64,000 nucleotides of DNA from Gordonia jacobaea (GCF_001186365.1 NZ_LDTZ01000016.1:1-64000), one strand, 5' to 3'. Positions 41,505 to 50,386 are shown, numbered from the stretch's first letter. Numbers and translations: made by a program. Notes: generated from the letters alone by a model not told the origin.

Positions 41505-42461
41505 GTGAGACAAGCCCGACCGAGCAAGTTGGCCATCATCGGCGCAGGCGCTGTGGGTACCGCCATTGCGTATGCGTCGTTGATTCGCGGTGTCGCGCGC
41601 ACGATCGCGCTGATGGACATCAACACGTCGAAGGTGACCGCGGAAGTCCTCGACCTTTCGCACGGACTCGAATTCGTGCCGCGCGCCGACATCATCGGCG
41701 ACGACGACGTGTCGGTCTGCGCGGACGCCGACGTAGTCGTGTTCACCGCGGGCGCGAAGCAGAAGCCCGGGCAGTCGCGGCTCGAATTGGCCGAAGCCAC
41801 AATCAATCTGACGAAGAACATCCTGCCCGGTGCCATCAAGGTTGCGCCTAACGCGATCTACATCATGGTCACCAACCCTGTCGACATCGTGACCTATGCG
41901 GCGCTGAAATACAGTGGGCTGCCCAGCAATCAGCTGTTCGGATCGGGCACGGTGCTCGACTCGTCGCGTCTGCGGTTCCTCATCGCGCAGCACGTCGGCG
42001 TCGCGGTGCAGAACGTGCACGGCTACATCGTCGGCGAGCACGGCGACTCCGAGATCCCGCTGTGGAGTTCGGCGTCGATCGGCGGGGTGCCGTTGCTCGA
42101 GTGGAAGCCCCTGCCTGGCGGCCAGGCCATCGACGCACCGGCGCGCGAACGCATCCAGCACGAGGTGGTGCACGCTGCGTACAAGATCATCGAGGGCAAG
42201 GGCGCGACCAACTACGCCATCGGGCTCGCGACCACGCGCATCATCGAGGCGGTGCTCAACGACGAACACCGCGTGATGCCGATTTCGACCGTCACGGGCG
42301 GGTACGAGGGACTCGACGACGTATGTCTGTCACTCCCGACGCTCATCGACCGCAACGGCGCGGGCAGCCGACTCGAGATCAAGATGTCCGATGCCGAGCA
42401 CGAGGGACTGATGAAGTCCGCCGAGACGCTGCGGGAGATGCAGGACAAGTTCGGGCTGTAG
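41505..42461 (+). CDS. ldh: L-lactate dehydrogenase
   Basis: The 318-residue NAD-dependent enzyme reduces pyruvate to L-lactate. The Rossmann motif is IIGAGAVGTAIAYA. The substrate-specificity loop AGAKQKPGQSRLEL has Gln where malate dehydrogenases have Arg. NPVDIVTY and the catalytic His in GEHGDSEIPLWS are intact. GTG 41505 is preferred to TTG 41499 by spacing from the AGGCGG stretch. Overall length is normal. Confidence 0.93.
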   Translation: MRQARPSKLAIIGAGAVGTAIAYASLIRGVARTIALMDINTSKVTAEVLDLSHGLEFVPRADIIGDDDVSVCADADVVVFTAGAKQKPGQSRLELAEATINLTKNILPGAIKVAPNAIYIMVTNPVDIVTYAALKYSGLPSNQLFGSGTVLDSSRLRFLIAQHVGVAVQNVHGYIVGEHGDSEIPLWSSASIGGVPLLEWKPLPGGQAIDAPARERIQHEVVHAAYKIIEGKGATNYAIGLATTRIIEAVLNDEHRVMPISTVTGGYEGLDDVCLSLPTLIDRNGAGSRLEIKMSDAEHEGLMKSAETLREMQDKFGL

Positions 42462-42498
42462 CGCCGCTCGGTGAGTTCGGGGTCGGGCGCGGCGTGGT

Positions 42499-42822
42499 CT
42501 ATTCCGTGCTGGTCTGTTGCACGCTGTCTTGTTGCGTGCCGCCGACGATGGCCTGGAGCGCGGCGACATGGCCGTTGAAGGCCTCGCGTCCGGCGTCAGT
42601 CAGGCGGGCCCGGACGCTGCGTCGACGGCCGGTGCTCGGACGTTCGGTGCTCACGTAGCCTGCGGATTCCAGGGTGGCGAGCTGCTTGGACAGCGCTGAG
42701 TCGGACAGGGCCAGTCGTTCTTTGAGGTAGCCGAAATCGGCCCAATCGGCGGCGGCGAGGGTCGCGACGAGCGTCAGTCGGGTGCTCGGGTGGATCAGCT
42801 CGTCGAATTTCGGTGTGCTCAC
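42499..42822 (-). CDS. Winged-helix (MarR/HTH_34-like) transcriptional regulator
   Basis: The 107-residue protein is almost entirely a winged helix: HPSTRLTLVATLAAADWADF (helix 1-2), LSDSALSKQLATLESAGYVS (recognition helix) and ERPSTGRRRSVRARLTDAGR (wing). It resembles the PF13601 family, whose genes often pair with a membrane protein. GTG 42822 overlaps the stop of the upstream membrane gene (GTGA), so both are made from one mRNA. It is probably an autoregulated repressor acting at the double palindrome at 43328-43372. Confidence 0.85.
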   Translation of the reverse strand: MSTPKFDELIHPSTRLTLVATLAAADWADFGYLKERLALSDSALSKQLATLESAGYVSTERPSTGRRRSVRARLTDAGREAFNGHVAALQAIVGGTQQDSVQQTSTE

Positions 42823-43280
42823 GCGCCCACTCGCCTGCGGATGTCGTCGAAGATCTGCGGTCCGCCGAATCCGAGTATCACCGCCACGAACACGGCCGCC
42901 CCGATAGACGGGTGCCGTGCGCCGTCGGCGTCGAGCACCAGTGCTGCCGCGACGGTCACGGCGACCGCGGTCAGCAGTATGCCGATGACGATCAGCGGGA
43001 TGCGACGATCGGCGACGCTTCGGGCGGGGCGTACATGCGTGCTTGCGCGTCGGCCGTCGAAGAGTCGGGACGCGATCGCCGAGTGCGCGGCGCCGAACGC
43101 GATGGTGGCGACGGTCGTGACCCACGGGGGAGCGAATGCGCTGATGACACCGAGAACGATCCATGAGGCGGCCATCGCCCACCAGTAGCTGCGGGGGAGG
43201 CCGAGGTCGTCGGCGACCCGGCGACGTGCTCCGTCGACGGACCCGAGCGCCTCACGCGCCTGGTCGGGAGTGATGTCCAT
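42819..43280 (-). CDS. Four-helix membrane protein co-transcribed with the regulator
   Basis: The 153-residue protein has a charged cytoplasmic N-terminus (DITPDQAREALGSVDGARRR), then four helices (about residues 32-50, 55-70, 90-110 and 118-137). The pattern of a small membrane protein preceding a winged-helix regulator is recurrent in actinobacteria, but the function is unknown; sensing or transport of a small compound is possible. ATG 43280. The operator-like palindromes lie 48 bases upstream. Confidence 0.75.
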   Translation of the reverse strand: MDITPDQAREALGSVDGARRRVADDLGLPRSYWWAMAASWIVLGVISAFAPPWVTTVATIAFGAAHSAIASRLFDGRRASTHVRPARSVADRRIPLIVIGILLTAVAVTVAAALVLDADGARHPSIGAAVFVAVILGFGGPQIFDDIRRRVGA

Positions 43281-43327
43281 GAGGGTCTCCTCGATTGGAG
43301 GTCTTTGGCCGTGAGTGCTGGTGAGCC

Positions 43328-43372
43328 ACTTTCCGTATAGGAAAGTAGTGTCTACTTTCCTACTGGGAAAGT
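43328..43372. promoter_or_regulatory. Double palindromic operator ACTTTCC-N5-GGAAAGT
   Basis: Two perfect 7+7 base dyads with 5-base spacers lie at 43328-43346 (spacer GTATA) and 43354-43372 (spacer TACTG), their centres 26 bases apart. They sit in the promoter region of the membrane-protein/regulator operon, 48 bases upstream of its ATG, and also upstream of the divergent DUF2786 gene. The obvious candidate ligand is the winged-helix protein at 42499-42822. Confidence 0.8.
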
Positions 43373-43435
43373 CAAGGGATTCGAGAAATCCTGCGCGGAG
43401 TGGAACCAAACGGCAGTCGATCTAGTCTGATCTGT

Positions 43436-44272
43436 ATGCGCGACGACAAACTCCTCACCCGGATCGCGGGGTTGCTGCGGCAGGCCGAGAACACCGACAA
43501 CGAGCATGAGGCCGAGACCTTCATGCAGGCAGCGCAACGATTGGCGACGGCGGCCTCGATCGACCTCGCGGTCGCCCGTGCGCACGATCCAGCGGCACGG
43601 CGAAAGACGACGCCGATCACCAGACAGGTCGCGATCGGCGAGACCGGAAAACGTGGATTACGCACGTACGTGCAGCTTTTCGTCGCGATCGCGCGTGCCA
43701 ACGACGTGACGGTCGACGTCGCGGGCAACAACACCTTCGTGCTGGCGTACGGATACGAGGCCGACATCGACACGTGCGAGGCGCTCTACACGTCGCTGCT
43801 GATCCAGATGGTCGCGGCGAGCGACGGTTACCTGCGGTCGGGCGACTACCGGGGCGAGACGTCGGCGCGGGTGGTGCGCAAGGGGACGGGCTGGCGGTCG
43901 CGGAGAGTTGTCGAACGTAAACCGCTCGCCCCGATCACCGCACGGTTGAACTTTCAGTCGGCGTTCGCCGAGCGGATCGGCGTGCGATTGACCGAGGCGC
44001 GCGACGCCGCACGGGAGGAGGCGGTGGCGCGTGACGACTCTCGCGAACTTCCCGCGGGCTCGACGTCGACCGCACTTGCGTTGCGCGACAAGGAACTCGA
44101 GGTGAGCAGCTTCTACAAGACCGAGTCGACGGCGCGCGGCACCTGGCGGCCGACGAGTGCGTCGTCCGGGTACTCGGAGGGCGCGCGTCAGGCCGGCGAC
44201 CGCGCGGGGCGTCGGGCGAAGATCGGTGCCGATCGCGAGTTCGGTGCTGCCCGCGGGGCACTCGAGGGTTAG
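43436..44272 (+). CDS. DUF2786-domain protein
   Basis: The 278-residue soluble protein starts with the DUF2786 signature (MRDDKLLTRIAGLLRQAENT, then NEHEAETFMQAAQRLATAAS). A middle region follows with YVQLFVAIARANDVTV and AYGYEADIDTCEALYTSLLI, and a charged Ala/Arg-rich C-terminus. Domains of this type occur in phage and chromosomal proteins of unknown role. ATG 43436 lies about 65 bases after the double palindrome and could be under the same control. Confidence 0.8.
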   Translation: MRDDKLLTRIAGLLRQAENTDNEHEAETFMQAAQRLATAASIDLAVARAHDPAARRKTTPITRQVAIGETGKRGLRTYVQLFVAIARANDVTVDVAGNNTFVLAYGYEADIDTCEALYTSLLIQMVAASDGYLRSGDYRGETSARVVRKGTGWRSRRVVERKPLAPITARLNFQSAFAERIGVRLTEARDAAREEAVARDDSRELPAGSTSTALALRDKELEVSSFYKTESTARGTWRPTSASSGYSEGARQAGDRAGRRAKIGADREFGAARGALEG

Positions 44273-44282
44273 GGTGCGCGGC

Positions 44283-44726
44283 TCAGCGCATCTCGCCCTG
44301 CAGTGCTTGGGTATAGCGTTCGTTCTGGGCCGCGTCGGTGCCCGCGGGAAAAGTCAGCACGAGGTCGACGACTTGGAAATCTCCCGGATGTGCGCCCGCG
44401 TAGAGCTGCGCGCGGCCGGTGCTCGGAAACTGCATGAGGATCACTTGATCGGACTCGACGGCACTGCTGCATCCGGCCGCCGGACACCGCGCGGCGGTCG
44501 CGTCGTGACGGCCGGTGACGGGCAGTCCGGTGGCGGCGATGCGGTCGAGCACCTGGTTGAGCTGGGCGGGGTCGACCGGGTTGTCGACGTACGACGTCGA
44601 GGGCGCCGACACCGTGGAGACCTCACCCGACGACGAATTGCAGCCGGTCAGTGCACCCCCGACGATCGCGGCGCCGACGATCGCGATCGCGGCAGACTTC
44701 CCGATGGTGTGCGAGCGCGGCGTCAT
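44283..44726 (-). CDS. Putative surface lipoprotein
   Basis: The 147-residue protein has a signal peptide and lipobox (GALTGC, Cys about residue 28), then an exported domain with two further cysteines in ARCPAAGCSS, probably a disulphide. ATG 44726 gives a good signal peptide; the longer upstream frame does not. It ends 10 bases after the convergent DUF2786 stop. No family is recognised; related lipoproteins of unknown function occur in Gordonia-type genomes. Confidence 0.7.
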   Translation of the reverse strand: MTPRSHTIGKSAAIAIVGAAIVGGALTGCNSSSGEVSTVSAPSTSYVDNPVDPAQLNQVLDRIAATGLPVTGRHDATAARCPAAGCSSAVESDQVILMQFPSTGRAQLYAGAHPGDFQVVDLVLTFPAGTDAAQNERYTQALQGEMR

Positions 44727-44838
44727 CGCGTGGACTCCCTGCGTGTCGAGGTGCGAAGTGCTGACCTCGTCGAGCCTAGTCACGGCGGGGTCGGCCCCGG
44801 AATGTGCGGTCGCCGGGTGCGAACGGTCGGGGAGCGTC

Positions 44839-45339
44839 GTGCCGCCGCGTGACACCCGACGTGAACGGTTCTACGAGGCCGAGCGCATGGTGTTCCGGCT
44901 GTTCGAGCGTGCCGGCGGTACGCACACGGTGCAGCTCGCGGGCACGGAACTCACCCTGCCCGTCGAGGCGCAGTTCGCCTCGGTCGACTCCATACGCGAC
45001 TACGTCGGTCGCGTGCTGTCGATGCTGTCGGTGGCGCAGCGTTTCGACGCCGCGTCGACGCCGGTGACGGTGCGGGCGCGCCGCGGACACCGCTCGGCGC
45101 ACTACGCGCGGCACCTGGACTCGGATCTGCGTGAGATCGCCATCCCCGACTCCGCCGAGGGTCGCTGGGCGCTGCGTGAATTGGTCGTGCTCCACGAGAT
45201 CGCGCATCACCTCGACGATTCGGACGGCCCGGCCCATGGTCGGCAGTTCGCGACGACACTGACCGAACTGGTCGGGCTGGTCCTCGGACCGGAGGCCGAA
45301 TTCGTCTACCGCGTGGTGTTCGCGGATTCGGGTCTGTGA
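44839..45339 (+). CDS. Putative zinc metallohydrolase (TIGR04338-like)
   Basis: The 166-residue protein has the zinc motif HEIAHHLDDSD in LRELVVLHEIAHHL near residue 118, followed by the third-ligand candidate HGRQFATTLTELVGLVLGPE. Upstream are YVGRVLSMLSVAQRFDAAST and ARRGHRSAHYARHLDSDLRE. This small, actinobacteria-restricted family is assumed to be metal-dependent hydrolases with unknown substrate. GTG 44839 is used; the upstream 108 open codons are antisense to the lipoprotein gene and rejected. Confidence 0.75.
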   Translation: MPPRDTRRERFYEAERMVFRLFERAGGTHTVQLAGTELTLPVEAQFASVDSIRDYVGRVLSMLSVAQRFDAASTPVTVRARRGHRSAHYARHLDSDLREIAIPDSAEGRWALRELVVLHEIAHHLDDSDGPAHGRQFATTLTELVGLVLGPEAEFVYRVVFADSGL

Positions 45340-45375
45340 GGCGTTCGACGAACGTGCCTCTTCGACGAACGTGCC

Positions 45376-47433
45376 TCAGAGCCCTTCGCCTGCAAGGAAA
45401 GTCAGGTGACTCGGATGCTCAGGGTCGAGGATCAGGCGTTGCCTGCGGCCGCGCGCCTTGACCAGGTCCGGCACGACGGTCAGGTAACGCGGGAAACTTG
45501 CCGCGTACACGTCGACTCGTAGCCGATGGCCGGGTTCGAGGACGGCGTCGGTCGGGACGAGATCGACGTCGATGCGTACCGGGGCGTCGGGCGGTACGGG
45601 CAGTTTGCGCTTGCGCGACAAGAAGTGGTGCGCGCCAACGAGACTGCCGTCCGAGGCGTAGGTCGATTTGCTGGGATCGAGCGCCCGATTCGACGCCGAC
45701 AGGGCGCCGTTGGTCAGTACCTTCGACGTTCCGTCCGGCGCGACGTCGTTGACGGTGACGGCCCAGATTGCCTCGTGTGCGGTGGTGGCGACGTTGAGCC
45801 GTAGATTCATCGAACCGCTGATCGGTGTCTGCTGGGTGACGGGAGCGCTGGTGAACGAGAGTGCACCGCGTTCCTGGAATCGGGCGTCGGCGTTGAATGG
45901 CCTGCCGAGGGCCATCGTCGCGCCCGCTGTCACCTGCGTCATGTCGCGTGAGACGAGGCCGCGAACATCCGGGCGGACATGTAGCGAGGCGTAGTCGGAG
46001 CACGGGGTGGATTGCAGGCTGCCGTCGTGCACGCAATGTGTTGCGCTGGAAGAACACTCGCTGGAGAGGTAGAGCCGACGCGGCGAAACGCCCTGGCGCG
46101 GGAACGACTGACCAGCAGTCCACGTGCCGCCCTGCTGGCGCAGTGTCACCGGTCCGTAGTGTTCGACGCCGTTCGCGTGCCCCTTGAGCCAGCGGTCGAA
46201 CCACGCGCGTTCGAGGACGTCGAGACGAGGTGGCGCGAACTTGCCGCCGTAGCCGGACCCGACGTCGAAGTGATAACCGTCTCCGACGATCAATTGCTTG
46301 CGGCCCGGTTCGAGGTTGAGGCGCTCGTAAATGCCTGTGGCACTGCGTCCGAAGAGGTCGTGCCATGCACCGACGGTGAGCGTCGGCGCCTCGATCCGGT
46401 CGACCTGCGGATCGCGGGCGTCGAAGTACGGGTCGTCGAAGATGCGGTCGTCGCGGGCGGTGAGGAAACCCCAGAGGAGCGAGGGGATTTCGGTGGCCGG
46501 TGACGCGACGCGGTCACGAAGCCAACGGAAGTGGTTGCCGCGCAGAACATCTCGCATCAGCGTCGACGGATTCGGTACCCACTTCAGGATGTTCACCACC
46601 GACAGCCATGCCGGGATGAAGGCGGAGGGCATGCCGCCGGTGATGTAGATGTCGCGCACGATGTCGTCGCAACCCTCGACCGCGAACACCGCGCCGAGCT
46701 GGGGTGGCCGCTTGTCGGCGGCCTGCAGCGAGTTGATGGCCGAGTACGACCACCCCGCCAGTCCGATCTTGCCGTTGCACCACTCCTGCTCGGAGACCCA
46801 GTCGATGATCTCGACGGAATCCTGCTGTTCACGCGGCCCGAGGATCTCCCATTTGCCGTGGCTGGCGCCGGTGCCGCGAACGTCGACGATGATCTGGGCG
46901 TACCCGCTGCGCACCAGGTTTCGATTGATCCCGAAGACGTCGATCACGCCGCCCGCGAGCACCTGGGTCAGAGTGGTCAGCCCCTCGAGTGCCGTGCCTG
47001 TCGCGTCGACCGATCGCGCAGCCGCGCGCACGGCACCTCCGAGGACGGGTGCGTGCATCGTGGTGTCGATGAAGTCGATCGCGGCGCGGTTGTAGGGGTT
47101 GATGTTGATGATCGCCGGATAGGGCGTCGTGACCACCTCGCCGAAACCTGTGGCAGGCCGAACGATCGTCGCCCGCAACTCGACGCCGTCGCTCATCGTC
47201 AGGGTGACATCGCGGTCGATCGAGACGCGGGGGTAGACCTGCGGGCCGTCGACCTGCTCGCGCCAGCGCATCGCACTGGCGCCTCCGGTGGGATCGCCGA
47301 GGGGGAGTGTGCCGAAGACGGGTGTGTCGGTGCTGGATCGGCGCAGTGATGAAGGGTCAACTGGAAATGGCTCGATGCGCGCGCGCTCTGTCGCCGCGTG
47401 CTCGTCCGCTGTCGGTCTCAACTGAAACGCCAT
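45376..47433 (-). CDS. CocE/NonD-family hydrolase (S15 X-Pro peptidase-like)
   Basis: The 685-residue protein has an alpha/beta-hydrolase domain with RGTGASHGKWE, a nucleophile elbow GLAGWSYSAINSLQ (Ser about 225), PTLTVGAWHDLFGR (acid region) and a His in GDGYHFDVGSGYGGKF. It is followed by a C-terminal jelly-roll domain (PISGSMNLRLNVATTAHEA). The family includes cocaine esterase, acylases and X-prolyl peptidases; the substrate is not predictable. No signal peptide is obvious. ATG 47433. The gap 47434-47676 holds its promoter and no gene. Confidence 0.85.
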   Translation of the reverse strand: MAFQLRPTADEHAATERARIEPFPVDPSSLRRSSTDTPVFGTLPLGDPTGGASAMRWREQVDGPQVYPRVSIDRDVTLTMSDGVELRATIVRPATGFGEVVTTPYPAIININPYNRAAIDFIDTTMHAPVLGGAVRAAARSVDATGTALEGLTTLTQVLAGGVIDVFGINRNLVRSGYAQIIVDVRGTGASHGKWEILGPREQQDSVEIIDWVSEQEWCNGKIGLAGWSYSAINSLQAADKRPPQLGAVFAVEGCDDIVRDIYITGGMPSAFIPAWLSVVNILKWVPNPSTLMRDVLRGNHFRWLRDRVASPATEIPSLLWGFLTARDDRIFDDPYFDARDPQVDRIEAPTLTVGAWHDLFGRSATGIYERLNLEPGRKQLIVGDGYHFDVGSGYGGKFAPPRLDVLERAWFDRWLKGHANGVEHYGPVTLRQQGGTWTAGQSFPRQGVSPRRLYLSSECSSSATHCVHDGSLQSTPCSDYASLHVRPDVRGLVSRDMTQVTAGATMALGRPFNADARFQERGALSFTSAPVTQQTPISGSMNLRLNVATTAHEAIWAVTVNDVAPDGTSKVLTNGALSASNRALDPSKSTYASDGSLVGAHHFLSRKRKLPVPPDAPVRIDVDLVPTDAVLEPGHRLRVDVYAASFPRYLTVVPDLVKARGRRQRLILDPEHPSHLTFLAGEGL

Positions 47434-47676
47434 GGTGCATCAGCCTGCCTTTGAGGTCACTGCACCTGCGTCAGCCGGTCGTTGTCCGGTGGGCGTGCCG
47501 CCGCGGATGCCGTCACTTCATCGTGTCGGTAGGAGTGACACGAACCGCGTTGTGGCACAGCCACAACCCCACCCAAATGTGGTCCACATCACTCCGGACC
47601 TCGACAATAGTGCATGTCGTGTCTCAGAACGCTAACTAGGGGGCGTCAATTTGGCGCTCAGTGCCATAATCGCAGG

Positions 47677-48915
47677 TCAGGGGCGAACATTTTGTTCGGA
47701 TAGGCCGAGATCTATTGCGGCAGCGGCCTCGAGGACCATCCAACCGGACAGTTGAACCGACAGATCGCGTTCGGGAACCGACGACGAATTGACCGCTCCC
47801 GCGATGAATGCGGCGTCGGTACCGCCCCTGGTCGGCCGAATCGCCTGCTGGTGCCAGTCGGCGCTGAAGACCACGGTGTCGTCGACTTCTGCACGCGTGG
47901 ACCACGCGGCGTCGGCGCTGCTGAGTACGAGTGCAGCGCTGCGTCGACGCAACTCATCCGCCCCGGGGAGATCGGCAGGGAGATCGGTGGCGACCAGAGC
48001 CAGATAGCGCGCGAGTACGCCCATGAACAATCCGCCGTCGCCGCCGCCCGCCCCGCGGATCACGCCGTCGGGGCACTCGTGTGCCTCGACCGCGGTCAGG
48101 AGTCGATCGATGCGGTCGAGGTGAACGGTCTCACGGGTGCGGCGTGCCGCCTCGACCTCGGACCCGAGTACGACGCCCTGACAGTAGGTGTAGATGGCGG
48201 TGACGCGTTCGAATCCGTCGCCCTGCGGCTTGATGCCATCGATGACGAGGTGGGAGTCGGGGTCGACGAGGGTGGTGTCCATCCAGTCGCACATCGCCAG
48301 CGCACGGTCGAGGTGGCCTGTGCGCGCGAGCAGGATGGTCGCCGGACCATTCGCCGGCGCATTGAAGAAGGTGTCGACGGTGCGCCACGGGATTCCGCCG
48401 CCGCGCTCGGGCTCCCATGCGTCGTACATGCGTTTACTCAGGGTGCGTAGCGCTTTGGGATGGTGGAGTTCGAGGTGGCGGTCGGCACGTTCGATCGCCA
48501 GGCCCAGCCAGGCCATGTCGTCGTAGTAGTTGTTGGTCCAGCGGCCGAGGTTGCGCAGCCGGATTCCGCGGAGCAGTCGGTTGGCGACGTCGGCGAGGTG
48601 CGGGTCGTAGGACATGTCGTCGGTGGGGCGATGGATCGCGGCGTCGACGATGAGGTCGAGAAGGTGTGCGTGCCACCAGTAGTGCCAGAATCCGAAGCGA
48701 CTCCGGACGACGTCGAGCGGTAGTCTCCCGAGCGGCCAGGCGATCGTCGCGAGGCGGGTGCCGGGGACCCACCATGCGTGCCTCAGATGTCGGCCGAGAA
48801 TGGCGTCGGCCGCGATCGCCGCTCGTGCGTTGGGTTCGGTGACAACAGATGCGTTGGGCTCTGGGACATTGGGTTCTGGTACACCGTCTGCGGACGATTT
48901 GGATGCATTCCCCAT
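47677..48915 (-). CDS. GH76-like alpha-1,6-mannanase family protein
   Basis: The 412-residue alpha-helical (alpha/alpha)6-barrel type protein has the twin-Asp motif NNYYDDMAWLGLA (about 128-140) typical of GH76 catalytic sites, GGIPWRTVDTFFNAPANGPA, and YTYCQGVVLGSEVE. Homologues near rplJ in mycobacteria (Rv0648 region) are annotated as alpha-mannosidases. No signal peptide is seen, so it may be cytoplasmic or act in turnover of mannan-containing glycans. ATG 48915; an upstream frame is possible but lacks protein character. It is divergent from the L10 leader. Confidence 0.78.
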   Translation of the reverse strand: MGNASKSSADGVPEPNVPEPNASVVTEPNARAAIAADAILGRHLRHAWWVPGTRLATIAWPLGRLPLDVVRSRFGFWHYWWHAHLLDLIVDAAIHRPTDDMSYDPHLADVANRLLRGIRLRNLGRWTNNYYDDMAWLGLAIERADRHLELHHPKALRTLSKRMYDAWEPERGGGIPWRTVDTFFNAPANGPATILLARTGHLDRALAMCDWMDTTLVDPDSHLVIDGIKPQGDGFERVTAIYTYCQGVVLGSEVEAARRTRETVHLDRIDRLLTAVEAHECPDGVIRGAGGGDGGLFMGVLARYLALVATDLPADLPGADELRRRSAALVLSSADAAWSTRAEVDDTVVFSADWHQQAIRPTRGGTDAAFIAGAVNSSSVPERDLSVQLSGWMVLEAAAAIDLGLSEQNVRP

Positions 48916-48928
48916 GGTCGGGTAGCCT
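48899..48928 (+). promoter_or_regulatory. Putative sigma-A promoter of the rplJ-rplL operon
   Basis: TTGGAT (48899-48904), an 18-base spacer and TAGCCT (48923-48928) resemble -35 and -10 elements. The predicted transcript start near 48935 falls just before the L10 leader structure. The -35 lies inside the first codons of the divergent GH76 gene. Confidence 0.45.
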
Positions 48929-48934
48929 ATTACT

Positions 48935-49142
48935 TCGGTGTGACGTGTACATGTACGTCGTATCGGTTCAACCAGAGACCGTCGGTCATCGGGAGCGATT
49001 CCGATCGAAGGACGACTGCAGCGTCGAAAGACGCGAGGTCGGCGGCCCACGCAGGGAGAACGAGGAATAGTGGTGAGCGCCTGGCGCTCTGCCGAGAAGC
49101 TACGCCCCGTGCCATCTGCGTGCCGGGGCGTTTATTCGTTTC
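48935..49142 (+). ncRNA. Ribosomal protein L10 leader with attenuator
   Basis: The 5' leader of rplJ has features of the L10 leader family (Rfam L10_leader): ACCAGAGACCGTCGGTCATC, a GNRA-capped hairpin GCGTC-GAAA-GACGC (49021-49034), GGCGGCCCACGCAGGGAGAA, and a GAGCGC/GCGCTC hairpin (49075-49089). In this family free L10(L12)4 binds the leader and lowers expression of the operon. The leader ends in a terminator-like hairpin (49103-49130), consistent with transcription attenuation. Confidence 0.75.
49103..49140 (+). terminator. Attenuator hairpin at the end of the L10 leader
   Basis: The stem CGCCCCG (49103-49109) / CGGGGCG (49124-49130) is followed by the T-rich TTTATTCGTT. This is the best T-tract terminator in the window and lies before rplJ, so it should end a share of transcripts when the leader adopts the repressed fold. 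Confidence 0.75.
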
Positions 49143-49145
49143 GCC

Positions 49146-49201
49146 CCTCCTTGCGGGTATCTGGTCCGAACTCTGACCAACTCGAGTGATGAGGAAGGAG
49201 G
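49146..49201 (+). promoter_or_regulatory. Anti-Shine-Dalgarno / Shine-Dalgarno pair before rplJ
   Basis: CCTCCTT (49146-49152) is exactly complementary to the strong Shine-Dalgarno AAGGAGG (49195-49201) located 6 bases before ATG 49208. Pairing would hide the ribosome-binding site, giving a second, translational control after the attenuator. Confidence 0.5.
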
Positions 49202-49207
49202 CGAAGT

Positions 49208-49732
49208 ATGGCCAAGTCCGAAAAGATCGCAGCAGTCGCTGAGATCGCCGAGCAGTTCAAGGGCTCAACGGCGACGGTCGTCACGGAATACCGTGGATTG
49301 TCCGTCACCCAGATCACCGATCTGCGACGTTCCCTCGGCGAGGGCGCAACCTACTCCGTCGCCAAGAACACCCTTGTGAAGCGTGCCGCTGCTGAGGCGG
49401 GCGTTGAGGGACTCGACGAGCTGTTCTCCGGCCCGACCGCGATTGCCTTCATCGAAGGTGAGCCGGTGGTGGCCGCGAAGGCGATCAAGAACTTCGCCAA
49501 GGACAACAAGGCTCTGGTCATCAAGGGCGGGTACATGGATGGCAAGCCGCTGTCCGTTGCCGAGATCGAAACGATCGCCGACCTTGAGACCCGTGAGGTC
49601 TTGCTGGCCAAGCTCGCCGGTGCCATGAAGGGCAACTTGGCAAAGGCCGCCGGACTGTTCAATCAGCCGGCGTCGCAGGTGGCACGACTCGCTGCCGCCC
49701 TGCAGGAGAAGAAGGAATCCGCAGGCGAATAA
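49208..49732 (+). CDS. rplJ: 50S ribosomal protein L10
   Basis: The 174-residue L10 begins [20 protein letters not shown], with the rRNA-binding [20 protein letters not shown] and [12 protein letters not shown], and a C-terminal helix ([16 protein letters not shown]) that carries L7/L12 dimers. It anchors the ribosomal stalk and is the likely autoregulator of this operon through the leader at 48935-49142. The ATG lies 6 bases after AAGGAGG. Confidence 0.97.
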   Translation: MAKSEKIAAVAEIAEQFKGSTATVVTEYRGLSVTQITDLRRSLGEGATYSVAKNTLVKRAAAEAGVEGLDELFSGPTAIAFIEGEPVVAAKAIKNFAKDNKALVIKGGYMDGKPLSVAEIETIADLETREVLLAKLAGAMKGNLAKAAGLFNQPASQVARLAAALQEKKESAGE

Positions 49733-49831
49733 GTACTTCGGTACTCATCCGCCAGCACACAAGCATTCCCCCGCGCGGGGATTGAACAAGACAAGATGCC
49801 CCGCGTGGGGACTTACAGGAAGGACGCCACC

Positions 49832-50221
49832 ATGGCGAAGCTCACCGCTGACGAGCTCATCGATCAGTTCAAGGAACTGACCCTGCTGGAGCTCAGCGAT
49901 TTCGTGAAGAAGTTCGAAGAGGTCTTCGAGGTCACCGCGGCCGCTCCGGTCGCCGTTGCCGCTGCAGGTGCCCCGGCTGCTGCCGGCGCCGAGGCTGCTG
50001 CCGAGCAGGACGAGTTCGACGTCATCCTCGAGGGTGCCGGCGACAAGAAGATCCAGGTCATCAAGGTCGTGCGTGAGGTCGTTTCCGGCCTCGGCCTGAA
50101 GGAGGCGAAGGACCTCGTCGAGGGTGCTCCCAAGCCGATCCTGGAGAAGGTCGACAAGGAGGCCGCCGAGGCCGCCAAGACCAAGCTCGAAGAGGCCGGC
50201 GCCAAGGTGTCCGTCAAGTAA
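49832..50221 (+). CDS. rplL: 50S ribosomal protein L7/L12
   Basis: The 129-residue stalk protein has an N-terminal dimer domain ([20 protein letters not shown]), an Ala-rich hinge (about 40-60) and a C-terminal domain with [20 protein letters not shown] and [20 protein letters not shown]. It recruits elongation factors. ATG 49832 is used, preceded by AGGAAGGA at 49817-49824; an upstream ATG at 49796 is rejected. The rplJ-rplL gap carries CCCCGCGCGGGG- and CCCCGCGTGGGG-type palindromes (49772-49807). Confidence 0.97.
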   Translation: MAKLTADELIDQFKELTLLELSDFVKKFEEVFEVTAAAPVAVAAAGAPAAAGAEAAAEQDEFDVILEGAGDKKIQVIKVVREVVSGLGLKEAKDLVEGAPKPILEKVDKEAAEAAKTKLEEAGAKVSVK

Positions 50222-50256
50222 GACGGGCTCTCAGGGCTCCCAGCCACGCTCTTCAT

Positions 50257-50291
50257 ACGAGCCCGGGACAGCATTGCTGTCCCGGGCTCGT
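50257..50291 (+). terminator. Strong terminator after rplL
   Basis: A near-perfect 17-bp palindrome (arms starting ACGAGCCCGGGACAGCA at 50257, closing TGCTGTCCCGGGCTCGT at 50275-50291) is followed by TGCTGTCTC. It lies 35 bases after the rplL stop and separates the ribosomal operon from the mce operon. Confidence 0.85.
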
Positions 50292-50386
50292 TGCTGTCTC
50301 TGCCTGGCCCACAGTTGCCGTGCAATGTGACCGGCGACCTACTTTTGTTATGTCGGTGGCATGGGATACTCTCTTGGGCAGTCAGG

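Noticed and set aside
44515..44838. Upstream extension of the metallohydrolase frame
   Set aside because: It is antisense to the lipoprotein gene (44283-44726) and lacks the family composition; GTG 44839 gives the expected length.
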